DNA of 64,000 bases from Pseudogemmobacter lacusdianii (GCF_030848395.1 NZ_JAVDBT010000005.1:186001-250000); one strand, 5' to 3'. Counted from the first letter of the stretch, positions 11,009-18,896 are shown. Translations and numbers: made by a program. The notes: generated by a model from the sequence alone, not told the origin.

Positions 11009-11041
11009 GAAAACGGCGCGCCAAGGGCACGCCGTTTTCTT
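11009..11041 (-). terminator. intrinsic terminator of leuA
   Basis: Stem gaaaacggcg/cgccgttttc (plus one G-U and one further pair) flanking a ccaaggg-type loop. The minus strand continues TTTC. It lies between the leuA stop and the trmB start. Confidence 0.8.
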
Positions 11042-11058
11042 TATCAGAGCTGAAGCTC

Positions 11059-12630
11059 TTAGCCGTGATAGGTGACGGTCTTGGTGTCCTCACCCGGCGC
11101 GGTTTTCTGCCGCCGCACGATCAACCGGTTCAGCGCGTTGATATAGGCCTTGGTCGAGGCGACGATCGTATCGGTATCGGCCGAAGAGCCGGTGACGATG
11201 CGGCCGTCTTCCTCAAGCCGCACCGAGACGGTGGCTTGGGCATCGGTGCCTTCGGTCACGGCATGGACCTGATAGACCTGCAGCCGGGCCGAATGCGGGA
11301 AGAGCTGTTTGACACACATGAAGGCCGCGTCGACCGGGCCGTCGCCGGTGCAATCGATCTGGTGATCGACGCCGTCAATGGTGAGGGTCATCTCGGCCTC
11401 ATTCGGGCCTTCGGTGCCGCAGATCACCCGCAGTTTCTTCAGCTGCAGGAATTCATGCGCATCATTGGTCTGCTCATCCGAGACCAAAGCGACCAGATCC
11501 TCGTCATAGACCTCTTTCTTGCGGTCGGCCAAAGCCTTGAACCGAACGAAGACATCGTTCAGCTGGTTATCGGCCAGCTCAACGCCCAGCTCTTTGAGCT
11601 TGGCGCGCAGAGCGGCGCGGCCCGAGTGCTTGCCCATGGCGATGTTCTTGACCGTGAGGCCGATATGCTCGGGCTTCATGATCTCAAACGTTTCCACGTT
11701 CTTCAGCACGCCATCTTGGTGGATGCCCGATTCGTGGACGAAAGCGTTCTTGCCGACGATCGCTTTGTTGGGCTGCACCACGAAGCCCGAGACGGTCGAG
11801 ACGCGGCGCGAGAGGTGCATGATCTTGGTGGTGTCGATGCCGGTGCGGAAGGGCAGGATGTCATTGCGCACCCGCAGGGCCATGACCACCTCTTCCAGCG
11901 CGGTATTGCCCGCGCGCTCGCCCAAGCCATTGATCGTGCATTCGATCTGGCGTGCGCCTGCTTCGACAGCGGCGAGGGAGTTCGCCGTCGCCATGCCAAG
12001 GTCATTGTGGCAATGGGTGGCGAAGATGATCTCGTCGGCGCCCGGCACCCGCTCGAGGAGCATGCGGATGATCTTGGCCGATTCCATCGGATAGGTGTAG
12101 CCGACGGTGTCGGGGATGTTGATCGTGGTGGCGCCAGCCTTGATCGCAATCTCGACCACGCGGCAGAGGTAATCCGGCTCGGTCCGGGTCGCATCCATCG
12201 GCGACCATTGGATATTGTCGCACAGGTTGCGGGCGTGGCTTACGGTGTCATGGATGCGCTCGGCCATCTGGTCCATGTCCAGATTGGGGATCGCCCGGTG
12301 CAAGGGCGAGGTGCCGATGAAGGTGTGGATCCGCGGCGATTTGGCGTGTTTCACCGCCTCCCAAGCGCGGTCGATGTCGCGGAGATTGGCGCGGGCCAGA
12401 CCGCAAATCGTGGAGTTCTTCGCGCGTTTGGCGATCTCGGATACGGCGGCGAAATCGCCGTCCGAGGCGATCGGGAAGCCCGCTTCGATCACATCGACGC
12501 CCATCTCATCCAGAAGGCCGGCAATCTCCAGCTTCTCTTCATGGGTCATGGTGGCGCCGGGCGATTGTTCGCCATCACGCAAAGTGGTGTCGAAAATCAA
12601 AACGCGGGGTTGCGAAGCGGTATCGGTCAT
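11059..12630 (-). CDS. leuA: 2-isopropylmalate synthase
   Basis: First committed step of leucine synthesis: acetyl-CoA plus 2-oxoisovalerate gives 2-isopropylmalate. It is 523 residues. The HMGL-like catalytic barrel has DTTLRDGEQSPGA at residues 14-26 and the metal-site motif THCHNDLG. It is followed by the LeuA dimer regulatory domain from about residue 375, the site of leucine feedback inhibition. The ATG at 12628-12630 is preceded by AAAAGGA. A leucine-rich leader frame with alternative RNA stems lies 115 bases upstream, so leucine attenuation is likely. Confidence 0.97.
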   Translation of the reverse strand: MTDTASQPRVLIFDTTLRDGEQSPGATMTHEEKLEIAGLLDEMGVDVIEAGFPIASDGDFAAVSEIAKRAKNSTICGLARANLRDIDRAWEAVKHAKSPRIHTFIGTSPLHRAIPNLDMDQMAERIHDTVSHARNLCDNIQWSPMDATRTEPDYLCRVVEIAIKAGATTINIPDTVGYTYPMESAKIIRMLLERVPGADEIIFATHCHNDLGMATANSLAAVEAGARQIECTINGLGERAGNTALEEVVMALRVRNDILPFRTGIDTTKIMHLSRRVSTVSGFVVQPNKAIVGKNAFVHESGIHQDGVLKNVETFEIMKPEHIGLTVKNIAMGKHSGRAALRAKLKELGVELADNQLNDVFVRFKALADRKKEVYDEDLVALVSDEQTNDAHEFLQLKKLRVICGTEGPNEAEMTLTIDGVDHQIDCTGDGPVDAAFMCVKQLFPHSARLQVYQVHAVTEGTDAQATVSVRLEEDGRIVTGSSADTDTIVASTKAYINALNRLIVRRQKTAPGEDTKTVTYHG

Positions 12631-12703
12631 TTGAGAAATCCTTTTATCTTAGCCAGTTGCGGTGCCAACCTGCCGGGTCACTTGACCCTTGCTTTGTGGC
12701 TGT

Positions 12704-12751
12704 GGGCGCTGATCACCTCCGAGCGGTCGCGCCCAAGGGCACGCTCAGAGG
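12704..12751 (-). promoter_or_regulatory. putative leucine attenuator stems upstream of leuA
   Basis: Minus-strand RNA can form stem A: CCTC/GAGG and GAGCG/CGCTC (12716-12751), enclosing GUGCCC-UU-GGGCGC and the leader stop codon. The GGGCGC half (12729-12734) can instead pair perfectly with GCGCCC (12704-12709), so the two folds exclude each other. A further GGGTCA-AG-TGACCC hairpin lies nearer leuA (12677-12690). No clear U-run follows, so control could be translational or Rho-linked. The fold is inferred by eye. Confidence 0.5.
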
Positions 12752-12831
12752 CGGCTAAGAAGAAGCAGGCCAAGGGCAAGCGACGGGCGCAGGCCCGGCG
12801 TCTGGTGGCGAATGTGCAAATCCTTGGTCAT
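12745..12831 (-). CDS. putative leucine-rich leader peptide of leuA
   Basis: A 28-codon frame starting ATG at 12829-12831 and ending TGA. The last 11 residues are LALGLLLLSRL, with seven Leu among them, four consecutive; the whole peptide has nine Leu. Leucine codons just before the stop, overlapping alternative RNA stems and followed 115 bases later by leuA, are the hallmark of a transcription- or translation-attenuation leader. The start has no good Shine-Dalgarno; the predicted promoter would place the transcript 5' end at or next to the ATG. Confidence 0.72.
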   Translation of the reverse strand: MTKDLHIRHQTPGLRPSLALGLLLLSRL

Positions 12832-12838
12832 GCCCCGG

Positions 12839-12866
12839 ACTATATTCAGCTTTGGCGCGATGAAAA
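12839..12866 (-). promoter_or_regulatory. predicted promoter of the leuA leader transcript
   Basis: Minus strand: -35 TTTTCA (12861-12866, 4 of 6), a 16-base spacer, and -10 TATAGT (12839-12844, 5 of 6). The expected start of transcription falls at 12831-12832, that is at the leader ATG, which would make the leader peptide leaderless. Confidence 0.45.
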
Positions 12867-12956
12867 GAGGGGATCGTCGCAAATGCGCAGCTTTTTCAGC
12901 GAGGCTTTCTGGGCGCGCGCCTCACGCTGGCGCCTGTTCTTTTGAGAAAGGGCGGA

Positions 12957-13030
12957 GCCTCCGGCGGGGATATTTAAGGTTCTGAATGAGGAGCAAGGCC
13001 TTCGCCCTCTTTCAGAATGAACATATCCTC
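12957..13030. repeat. extragenic palindromic repeat, variant B, copy 1
   Basis: gcctccggcggggatatttaa then ggttctgaatgagg on the left; cctctttcagaat and atatcctc on the right. It has the same outer frame as variant A, but the inner arm is TTCTGAA instead of AAGATGAAA. It lies between the leuA upstream region and the MORN gene end. Confidence 0.7.
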
Positions 13031-13039
13031 TAAAGGGGC

Positions 13040-13056
13040 GGGGGCAGAATGCCCCC
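13040..13056. terminator. G/C hairpin attached to the extragenic repeat
   Basis: gggggc-agaat-gccccc hairpin immediately after repeat variant B. An almost identical hairpin follows the repeat copy at 16379. It probably helps end the MORN-gene transcript, though no T-run is visible here. Confidence 0.45.
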
Positions 13057-13083
13057 GGGCCTGCGTTATCCGCCGCGCCGAGG

Positions 13084-14586
13084 TTAAGGCGTTGCGGGCG
13101 CCTCAGTCGCAGGGGCTTCGGGGGCAGGGGTTGCCGCAGGGGCGGCACCTTCGGCGGGGGTCGCGCCGTCCGCTGGGGCTTCGGGCGTGCCTTCCGGGGC
13201 GGCGGTCAGGATACCGTCTTGCCAGATGCCTTCTGCCACTTGACCGCTTTTGTAGGTCAGTTTGCCTTGGCCCGAGCGGCGGCCCTTTTCGAAGTTGCCC
13301 TCATAAATATCGCCTTCGGGATAGGTGGCTTTGCCGATGCCGTGGATCTCGCCCTCGGCCCAAGCACCGATATAGCCAAAGCCACCTGGCATGGTGATCT
13401 CGCCTTGGCCCGCGCGCAGATTGGCTTTGAAATCGCCCTTATAGACAGTGCCATCGGGATAGGTGGCTGTGCCCACACCCTCACGCGCGCCGGCCTTCCA
13501 ATCGCCCTCATAGCGATAGCCGTCGGGATAGCTCATCACGCCTTGGCCCTGCGGCTGGGCATCCACAAAGTCGCCCTCATAGATCAGGCCACTTGCATAG
13601 GTGGCGCGGCCCTTGCCTTGGATAACGCCTTTTTCCCAAGCGCCGGTATAGGTCGAGCCATCGGGATAGGTGATCGCGCCTTGCCCCTGCGCGAGGTCCC
13701 CCGCCATTGCGCCGACATAAACCGAGCCATCGGGATAGGTCACCGAGCCGGTGCCCTCCATCCGCCCCTCAACCCATGAGCCTTCGTAACGAAAGCCATC
13801 CTTGGCGGTGAAAATCCCTTGGCCGTGGCGGCGATCTTCCTTGAATCCACCTTTATAGACATCGCCCGAAGCATAGGTGACTTGGCCTTGGCCCTGCCGC
13901 TGACCATTGGCAAAGGGGCCGTCATAGACATCGCCATTGGGCTGGGTGAGCTTGCCAGTGCCATTGATCTGCCCCGCCGCCCAATCGCCGGTATAGGTAA
14001 GGCCATTGGGCATGATCAACGTGCCCTTGCCCGCGCGTTCCCCTTTGACCAGCCCGCCCTCATAGACGGTGCCATCGGCATAGGTGATCTTGCCTTGGCC
14101 CTCTTTCACTCCGGCCAGCCAATCGCCCTCATAGCGATAGCCACCCGGATTCTCGATCACGCCTTGGCCGTGGTGCTGGCCGTTTTCAAAGCCGCCGGTA
14201 TAGACCGCATCATTGGCGTAACGCGCCACGCCTTGCCCGGTCATCTTGCCGTGCAGCCAATCGCCCTCATAGGTGCCACCATCGGCAAAGGCGATCTTGC
14301 CCTTGCCATGCGGTTGCCCCTTTTCAAACTGCCCCGTGTAGACCGAGCCATTAGGGTATTTCGCGCTGCCTTGGCCCTTGATCTCGCCGGCCACCCATTC
14401 GCCGGTATATTCATAGCCGCTGGGCAGGGTGTAAGTGCCCGTCCCATCCTGCCGACCGTTCTTGAAGGTGCCGACATAAATCGAGCCATCGTCATAGCTT
14501 TTGCTCACCACCTCGCCCTCGGATTGGGCAAAGGCGGGGGCAGCGCTGAGGGCGGCTGCAATGATGATCGCGGAAAGCTGACGCAT
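13084..14586 (-). CDS. exported MORN-repeat protein
   Basis: A 500-residue protein with a Sec signal peptide (MRQLSAIIIAAALSAAPAFA). It is followed by 18 consecutive 23-residue MORN repeats of the form YxGxWxxGxxxGxGxxxYPDGxx, a degenerate 19th, and a low-complexity Pro/Ala/Glu tail. MORN repeats form elongated beta-hairpin sheets and in other proteins bind lipid or protein partners; no enzymatic domain is visible. The ATG at 14586 has GGAG six bases upstream. The gene is encoded as an almost perfect 69-base periodic array. It is divergent from nadE. Function is unknown. Confidence 0.9.
   Translation of the reverse strand: MRQLSAIIIAAALSAAPAFAQSEGEVVSKSYDDGSIYVGTFKNGRQDGTGTYTLPSGYEYTGEWVAGEIKGQGSAKYPNGSVYTGQFEKGQPHGKGKIAFADGGTYEGDWLHGKMTGQGVARYANDAVYTGGFENGQHHGQGVIENPGGYRYEGDWLAGVKEGQGKITYADGTVYEGGLVKGERAGKGTLIMPNGLTYTGDWAAGQINGTGKLTQPNGDVYDGPFANGQRQGQGQVTYASGDVYKGGFKEDRRHGQGIFTAKDGFRYEGSWVEGRMEGTGSVTYPDGSVYVGAMAGDLAQGQGAITYPDGSTYTGAWEKGVIQGKGRATYASGLIYEGDFVDAQPQGQGVMSYPDGYRYEGDWKAGAREGVGTATYPDGTVYKGDFKANLRAGQGEITMPGGFGYIGAWAEGEIHGIGKATYPEGDIYEGNFEKGRRSGQGKLTYKSGQVAEGIWQDGILTAAPEGTPEAPADGATPAEGAAPAATPAPEAPATEAPATP
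13113..14483 (-). repeat. 69-bp in-frame tandem repeat array coding the MORN units
   Basis: About 18 units of 69 bases, each encoding one MORN repeat. The tatagg-tg and ccatcggg-type positions recur at constant phase. The array is coding, not CRISPR. It is a likely site of copy-number change by recombination. Confidence 0.8.
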
Positions 14587-14689
14587 CGTGGTCTCCATCG
14601 GTGCGAATCCGGTCGCAGGGTATGCCGTTGGCCTTGGCGGTGGCAAGCGGGGCGGCTAGAAGCGCAAGGAGAGTTTGGGAGACCCTGTG

Positions 14690-16354
14690 ATGACCGATCG
14701 CTTCCGTCTGTTTCTGGTGCAGGCCAATCCGGCGCTGGGCGACATTGCCGGCAACCTTGCCAAAGCCCGTGATTATTGGGCGAAAGGCAAGGCGGCGGGC
14801 GCCGATATGGTGGCGCTGACCGAGATGTTCGTCACCGGCTACCAGACCCAAGACTTGATCCTGAAGCCGGCTTTCCAGCGTGAGGCAATCGCCGGGATCG
14901 AGGCGCTTGCGCAAGAATGCGCCGATGGCCCGGCGCTGGGGATCGGCGGCCCGGCTCTGGTCGGCGGCAAGCTTTTCAACGCTTGGTATGTGCTGCAAGC
15001 GGGCCGCGCCACGGCGACGGTGCTGAAGCATCACCTGCCCAATGACTCGCTTTTTGATGAAAAGCGGCTCTTTGCCTCGGCCGATGTGGCGGGGCCCTAT
15101 GTGGTCAATGGCGTGCGCATCGGCTCGCCGATTTGCGAGGATGCTTGGCATCCTGATGTGACTGAGACTTTGGAAGAAACCGGGGCCGAGATCCTGCTGG
15201 TGCCCAATGGCTCGCCCTATCATCGCGGCAAGCCGAACCTGCGCCTGAACTTGATGGTCGAGCGCGTGGTCGAGACCGGGCTGCCCTTGGTCTATCTCAA
15301 TATGGTCGGCGGGCAGGATGATCAGGTCTTTGATGGCTCGTCCATGGTGCTGAACCCCGGCGGCCAACTCGCCGTGCAGATGCCGCAATTTGATGAGGCG
15401 GTGGAACTGGTGACCTTCCACCGCACGGCTGAGGGCTGGCGCGCCGATCACGGCACCAAGGCCGCGCTGCCGCCGATTGGCGAGGCGGATTACCGCGCTT
15501 GTGTCATTGGTCTGGCCGATTACATGCGCAAAACCGGGTTCAAAAAGGCGGTTCTGGGGCTTTCTGGCGGCATCGACAGTGCCATCGTCGCCGCCATCGC
15601 CGCCGATGCGATCGGGCCGGAGAATGTGCGTTGCGTGATGCTGCCCTCAGAATTTACCTCGGCGCATTCGCTGGAAGACGCCAGCGCCGCCGCCCGCGCC
15701 TTGGGCTGCAAGCTTGACACTTTGCCGATCGCAGGCCCGCAAGCGGCGGTGACGGCGGCCTTGGCGCCTTTGTTTGAGGGCCTCGAAGAGGGCGTCACCG
15801 AGGAGAACCTGCAAAGCCGCATCCGCGGGCTTCTCTTGATGGCCCTGTCGAACAAATTTGGCGAGATGCTGCTGACCACCGGCAATAAATCCGAGATGGC
15901 GGTCGGCTATTGCACGATCTATGGCGATATGAACGGCGGCTATAACCCCGTGAAAGACATGTATAAAACCCGCATGTTCCTCACGGCGAAATGGCGCAAT
16001 GAGACGCATCGGCCTTGGATGCTTGGCCCCGCCGGTGAGGTGATCCCGGCGCGCATCATCTCAAAGCCGCCCTCGGCTGAGTTGCGCGCCAATCAGACCG
16101 ACCAAGACAGCCTGCCGCCCTATGAAGAGCTGGATGCGATCCTCGAAGGGCTCGTGGAAAAGGATCTCTCGGTGGCCGAGCTGGTGGCGCAGGGCTTCGC
16201 TCTCGCCACCGTCAAACGGGTGGAGCATCTGCTGTATCTCGCGGAATACAAACGCTTCCAATCGGCCCCCGGCGTAAGGTTGACGCAAAAAGCTTTCTGG
16301 CTCGACCGTCGTTATCCGATTGCCAACCGTTGGCGCGATCGCTCGGCCGGGTAA
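14690..16354 (+). CDS. nadE: glutamine-dependent NAD+ synthetase
   Basis: Final step of NAD synthesis: amidates nicotinate adenine dinucleotide using ammonia released from glutamine. It is 554 residues. The N-terminal nitrilase-type amidase domain has its catalytic Glu in ALTEMFVTGY near residue 45 and Cys in SPICEDAWH near residue 150. The C-terminal synthetase has the PP-loop LSGGIDSAIV near residue 290 and the TTGNKSEMAVGYCT motif. The ATG at 14690 follows GGGAG by eight bases; a TTG 15 bases upstream is also in frame. An intrinsic terminator follows. Confidence 0.97.
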   Translation: MTDRFRLFLVQANPALGDIAGNLAKARDYWAKGKAAGADMVALTEMFVTGYQTQDLILKPAFQREAIAGIEALAQECADGPALGIGGPALVGGKLFNAWYVLQAGRATATVLKHHLPNDSLFDEKRLFASADVAGPYVVNGVRIGSPICEDAWHPDVTETLEETGAEILLVPNGSPYHRGKPNLRLNLMVERVVETGLPLVYLNMVGGQDDQVFDGSSMVLNPGGQLAVQMPQFDEAVELVTFHRTAEGWRADHGTKAALPPIGEADYRACVIGLADYMRKTGFKKAVLGLSGGIDSAIVAAIAADAIGPENVRCVMLPSEFTSAHSLEDASAAARALGCKLDTLPIAGPQAAVTAALAPLFEGLEEGVTEENLQSRIRGLLLMALSNKFGEMLLTTGNKSEMAVGYCTIYGDMNGGYNPVKDMYKTRMFLTAKWRNETHRPWMLGPAGEVIPARIISKPPSAELRANQTDQDSLPPYEELDAILEGLVEKDLSVAELVAQGFALATVKRVEHLLYLAEYKRFQSAPGVRLTQKAFWLDRRYPIANRWRDRSAG

Positions 16355-16378
16355 AGCGGAGCGGCCTTGCGGCCGCTT

Positions 16379-16447
16379 GCCTCCGGCGGGAGTATTTCGG
16401 TCAAGATGAAAAGCTCAAGATTGATTTCATCTTGAGTTAAATACTCT
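16379..16447. repeat. extragenic palindromic repeat, variant A, copy 3
   Basis: gcctccggcgggagtattt and tcaagatgaaa on the left; tttcatcttgagttaaatactctc on the right, an almost complete mirror image. It directly follows nadE and precedes its hairpin terminator. Confidence 0.8.
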
Positions 16448-16454
16448 CAGGGGG

Positions 16455-16480
16455 GCCGGGGGCAGAATGCCCCCGGCTTT
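16455..16480 (+). terminator. intrinsic terminator of nadE
   Basis: Perfect nine-base stem gccgggggc (16455-16463) and gcccccggc (16469-16477) with an agaat loop, followed by TTTT. It is coupled to the extragenic repeat immediately upstream. Confidence 0.8.
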
Positions 16481-16608
16481 TAGCGGGGACGGTTGTCCTC
16501 TGCAAAGCCGCACGATCACTGCGCGAAAGCATGGAATAGGCGGAACCGGTTGTCGGTCTTAGGTGTTTTGTTAACAACGCATTCAAAACTGCAGGTCGGA
16601 GAGAACAT

Positions 16609-17205
16609 ATGTCAGCCGTTAAACTCGCCATCGTTTATTATTCCACCTATGGCACCAACCACGCTATGGCCGAGATTGCGGCAGAAGCCGCCCGCGCTGC
16701 GGGCGCCGAAGTGCGCCTGTTGCGCGTGGCCGAGACCGCACCCGAAGCGGTCGTGAACAGCCAAGACGGCTGGAAAGCCGCTGCCGCCAAGCAAAAAGAC
16801 ATCCCCGTTGCGACGCCCGAGGATCTGGTCTGGGCCGATGCCTATCTCTTCTCGACCCCGACCCGCTACGGCCAAGCCTCAAGCCAAGTGCGTGCCTTCA
16901 TCGACACGCTTGGCCCGGTCTGGAACCAAGGCCATCTGGCCAATAAAGCCGCCAGCGCCATGACCAGTGCCGGCAACCTGCATGGTGGGCAAGAGGCCAC
17001 CATCTTGGGCCTTTACACCTCCTTCATGCATTGGGGCGCGGTGATCGCCGCTCCGGGCTATACCGATGCCTCGATCTTTGCAGCGGGCGGCAACCCCTAT
17101 GGCTATAGCCACACCCAAGGCGCTGAGTTTGATGATAAGGCCAAAGCGGCCATCGGCCACCAAGCCAAACGCCTCGTCGAAGTCGCTGCCAAGCTGCGCG
17201 GCTAA
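16609..17205 (+). CDS. WrbA-family NAD(P)H:quinone oxidoreductase
   Basis: A 198-residue flavodoxin-fold protein. The FMN phosphate-binding segment [12 protein letters not shown] is at residues 10-21. The segments [12 protein letters not shown] and [12 protein letters not shown] and the ending [13 protein letters not shown] are WrbA-like. WrbA proteins are tetrameric FMN enzymes that reduce quinones by two electrons, protecting against redox cycling. The ATG is preceded by GGAGAGAACAT, a good Shine-Dalgarno. It is a single-gene unit bounded by repeats and terminators on both sides. Confidence 0.9.
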   Translation: MSAVKLAIVYYSTYGTNHAMAEIAAEAARAAGAEVRLLRVAETAPEAVVNSQDGWKAAAAKQKDIPVATPEDLVWADAYLFSTPTRYGQASSQVRAFIDTLGPVWNQGHLANKAASAMTSAGNLHGGQEATILGLYTSFMHWGAVIAAPGYTDASIFAAGGNPYGYSHTQGAEFDDKAKAAIGHQAKRLVEVAAKLRG

Positions 17206-17209
17206 TGAC

Positions 17210-17258
17210 TTTCGGTTCTGAAAAGTCTACCCCCTCTTTCAGAACCGAAAATATCCCC
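17210..17258. repeat. extragenic palindromic repeat, variant B, copy 2
   Basis: Perfect 12-base inverted repeat tttcggttctga (17210-17221) and tcagaaccgaaa (17239-17250), followed by atatcccc. It immediately follows the WrbA-like gene and shares the TTCTGAA arm and ATATCC border with the copy at 12957. Confidence 0.7.
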
Positions 17259-17342
17259 CGCGCGGAGCGCAATCCCCGAGCCGGTTGCGCGGTACGCGCA
17301 GAGGCGAGATCTAAACTTGCGGCGCAGCCGCTCCGATAGATC

Positions 17343-17368
17343 AAGGGCGGTCCAAAAGGGCCGCCTTT
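17343..17368. terminator. hairpin between the convergent WrbA-like and MBL-fold genes
   Basis: Eleven-base stem aagggcggtcc (17343-17353) with gggccgccttt (17358-17368, two G-U pairs), AAAA loop. Moderate T content follows on both strands. Confidence 0.6.
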
Positions 17369-17373
17369 GTCGT

Positions 17374-18303
17374 TTAGCCCTCAATCAGGTGCTGGTAGCT
17401 TTGCGGCACGAAGCGGAAGCCCTCGCCCTTGGCCTCGACATAGCCCACGCCGGGGAAGGGCATGTGGTAGCCGATGAAGGGGATGCGCTCGGCGGCGAGC
17501 ATGCCGAAAACCGCTTTGCGGGTCGCCGCGCCCATCGCCTTATCGGCGTCAAAGCGCACCTCCCAATCGGGGCGCTGTAGGGAAAACACGAAGTGATTGC
17601 AGCAATCGGCGGTCAGCATCAATTGCTGGCCTGCGCTCTCGATGCGGTAGGCCATATGGCCGGGGGTATGACCGGCGGTCAAAACCGCTGAAATGCCCGG
17701 GGCTGCCGTGCCGCCATCGTCAAGGAAGGTCATCTTCTCGGCCAAGGGGCGGACGTTTTTATCAAAGCCCTCATTGCCCGCCGCAGACCAATGGTTGTGC
17801 TCGATCGCGCCCGTCACATAGCGCGCATTGGCATAAGCAGGGGTCACCCCATCCGCCGCCATTAGCCCGCCGATATGGTCGCCGTGCATATGGGTCAGCA
17901 CCACCAGATCGACCTGATCGAGGCTGATCCCGGTCGCTTGCAGCGCCGCCCCGGTGCTCTCGGCGCTGAGGCCGGTGTCAAAAAGCACCAGCTCTGCCCC
18001 GGTGTTTACCAAAACCGGCGTAAAGAAATTCTGTGTCTTTTCAGCGGGAAGAAAGTTCTCGGCCGCCAAAGCCGCAAACTCCTCGGCCGAGGCGTTGAGG
18101 CCAAAAGTCTCTTGTGGCTTGTCGGTGGTTCTGGTGCCTGCCAAAAGCGTGGTCACCTCGAAGTCACCCAGCGCGAAGCGGTGGAAAAGCGGCATGGATC
18201 GGCCTTGTGGATCGGCTTTGGCATGGGCCGGAGCGGCCATGATCGGGGCGAGGGGAAGGGTGGCGGTGGCCAGTAAGGCCTGACGGCGCGAGAAAGCGGT
18301 CAT
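17374..18303 (-). CDS. Tat-exported metallo-beta-lactamase-fold hydrolase
   Basis: A 309-residue protein. The N-terminus carries a twin-arginine signal (SRRQALLATATLPLAP, ending near AHA), so the folded enzyme is probably exported to the periplasm. The metal-binding motif HMHGDH is at residues 138-143 and a GHTPGHM motif near residue 213, as in the AHL-lactonase/glyoxalase II-like branch. The substrate is unknown; annotation as a lactonase or quorum-quenching enzyme would go beyond the sequence. It is convergent with the WrbA-like gene. Confidence 0.88.
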   Translation of the reverse strand: MTAFSRRQALLATATLPLAPIMAAPAHAKADPQGRSMPLFHRFALGDFEVTTLLAGTRTTDKPQETFGLNASAEEFAALAAENFLPAEKTQNFFTPVLVNTGAELVLFDTGLSAESTGAALQATGISLDQVDLVVLTHMHGDHIGGLMAADGVTPAYANARYVTGAIEHNHWSAAGNEGFDKNVRPLAEKMTFLDDGGTAAPGISAVLTAGHTPGHMAYRIESAGQQLMLTADCCNHFVFSLQRPDWEVRFDADKAMGAATRKAVFGMLAAERIPFIGYHMPFPGVGYVEAKGEGFRFVPQSYQHLIEG

Positions 18304-18394
18304 GCGGATCCTCCTGCGAAAGATCCAAAGTCTAGACCGGTTTGGCAGAATTTGACTTCACAGCCGCGTCAACCCGGCATTGTGCCGCCGACCT

Positions 18395-18820
18395 TTATTC
18401 CCACCAAGGGTCGATGGCGGCGATTTCGGCATCCGACCAGCCGAAGTGATGCGCCATCTCATGCACCAAAACATGGGTGACCAGCTCACCAATGGTCACA
18501 TCGCCGCGCTCGCACCATTCGTCCAAGATCGGGCGGCGGAAAAGCCAGATCAGATCGGGCTGCATCACCTGATCGGCAGTGGATTTCTCGGTCAGTGGAA
18601 TGCCTTCGTAAAGCCCTGTCAGCTCAAACGGGTCATTCAGGTCCATCGCCTCAATCACCTCATCCGAGGCGAAATCTTCAATCCGTAGAACGACTTGGCT
18701 GGCCGGACCGCGCCAAGGCTCGGGCAGATTGGCGACGGCCTCATGCGCAAGCTCTTCGATCAGCGCCAGCGATGGGGCGAGGGTTTGCGGATGAGCGTTC
18801 TGGGGCAAAGCATCTGTCAT
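18395..18820 (-). CDS. small zincin-like metallopeptidase
   Basis: A 141-residue protein with the zinc-binding motif HEMAHHFGWSD (HExxH at residues 120-124, third ligand probably Asp130). This is the signature of the short MMP/zincin-like family (PF06262-type). The biological substrate of the family is not established. The ATG at 18818-18820 was chosen because the sequence upstream looks non-coding. It lies downstream of pth on the same strand with about 75 bases between. Confidence 0.82.
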   Translation of the reverse strand: MTDALPQNAHPQTLAPSLALIEELAHEAVANLPEPWRGPASQVVLRIEDFASDEVIEAMDLNDPFELTGLYEGIPLTEKSTADQVMQPDLIWLFRRPILDEWCERGDVTIGELVTHVLVHEMAHHFGWSDAEIAAIDPWWE

Positions 18821-18896
18821 AGGTGTAAAACTAGGGGGCTTCGGCGAGATGGGCAACCAAGCGCTAAGGCAGTGGCCGGTTTTCGCAAGGATTGGC

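Noticed and set aside
10993-12945. 650-codon plus-strand frame opposite leuA
   Set aside because: It runs through both leuA and the leader/terminator regions, which shows it is only an uninterrupted antisense frame.
13113-14483. Regular repeats considered as a CRISPR array
   Set aside because: Units are contiguous, 69 bases long, in frame and encode MORN motifs; there are no unique spacers and no cas genes.
13819-14772. Repetitive plus-strand frame opposite the MORN array
   Set aside because: Its repeats simply mirror the 69-base MORN coding units.
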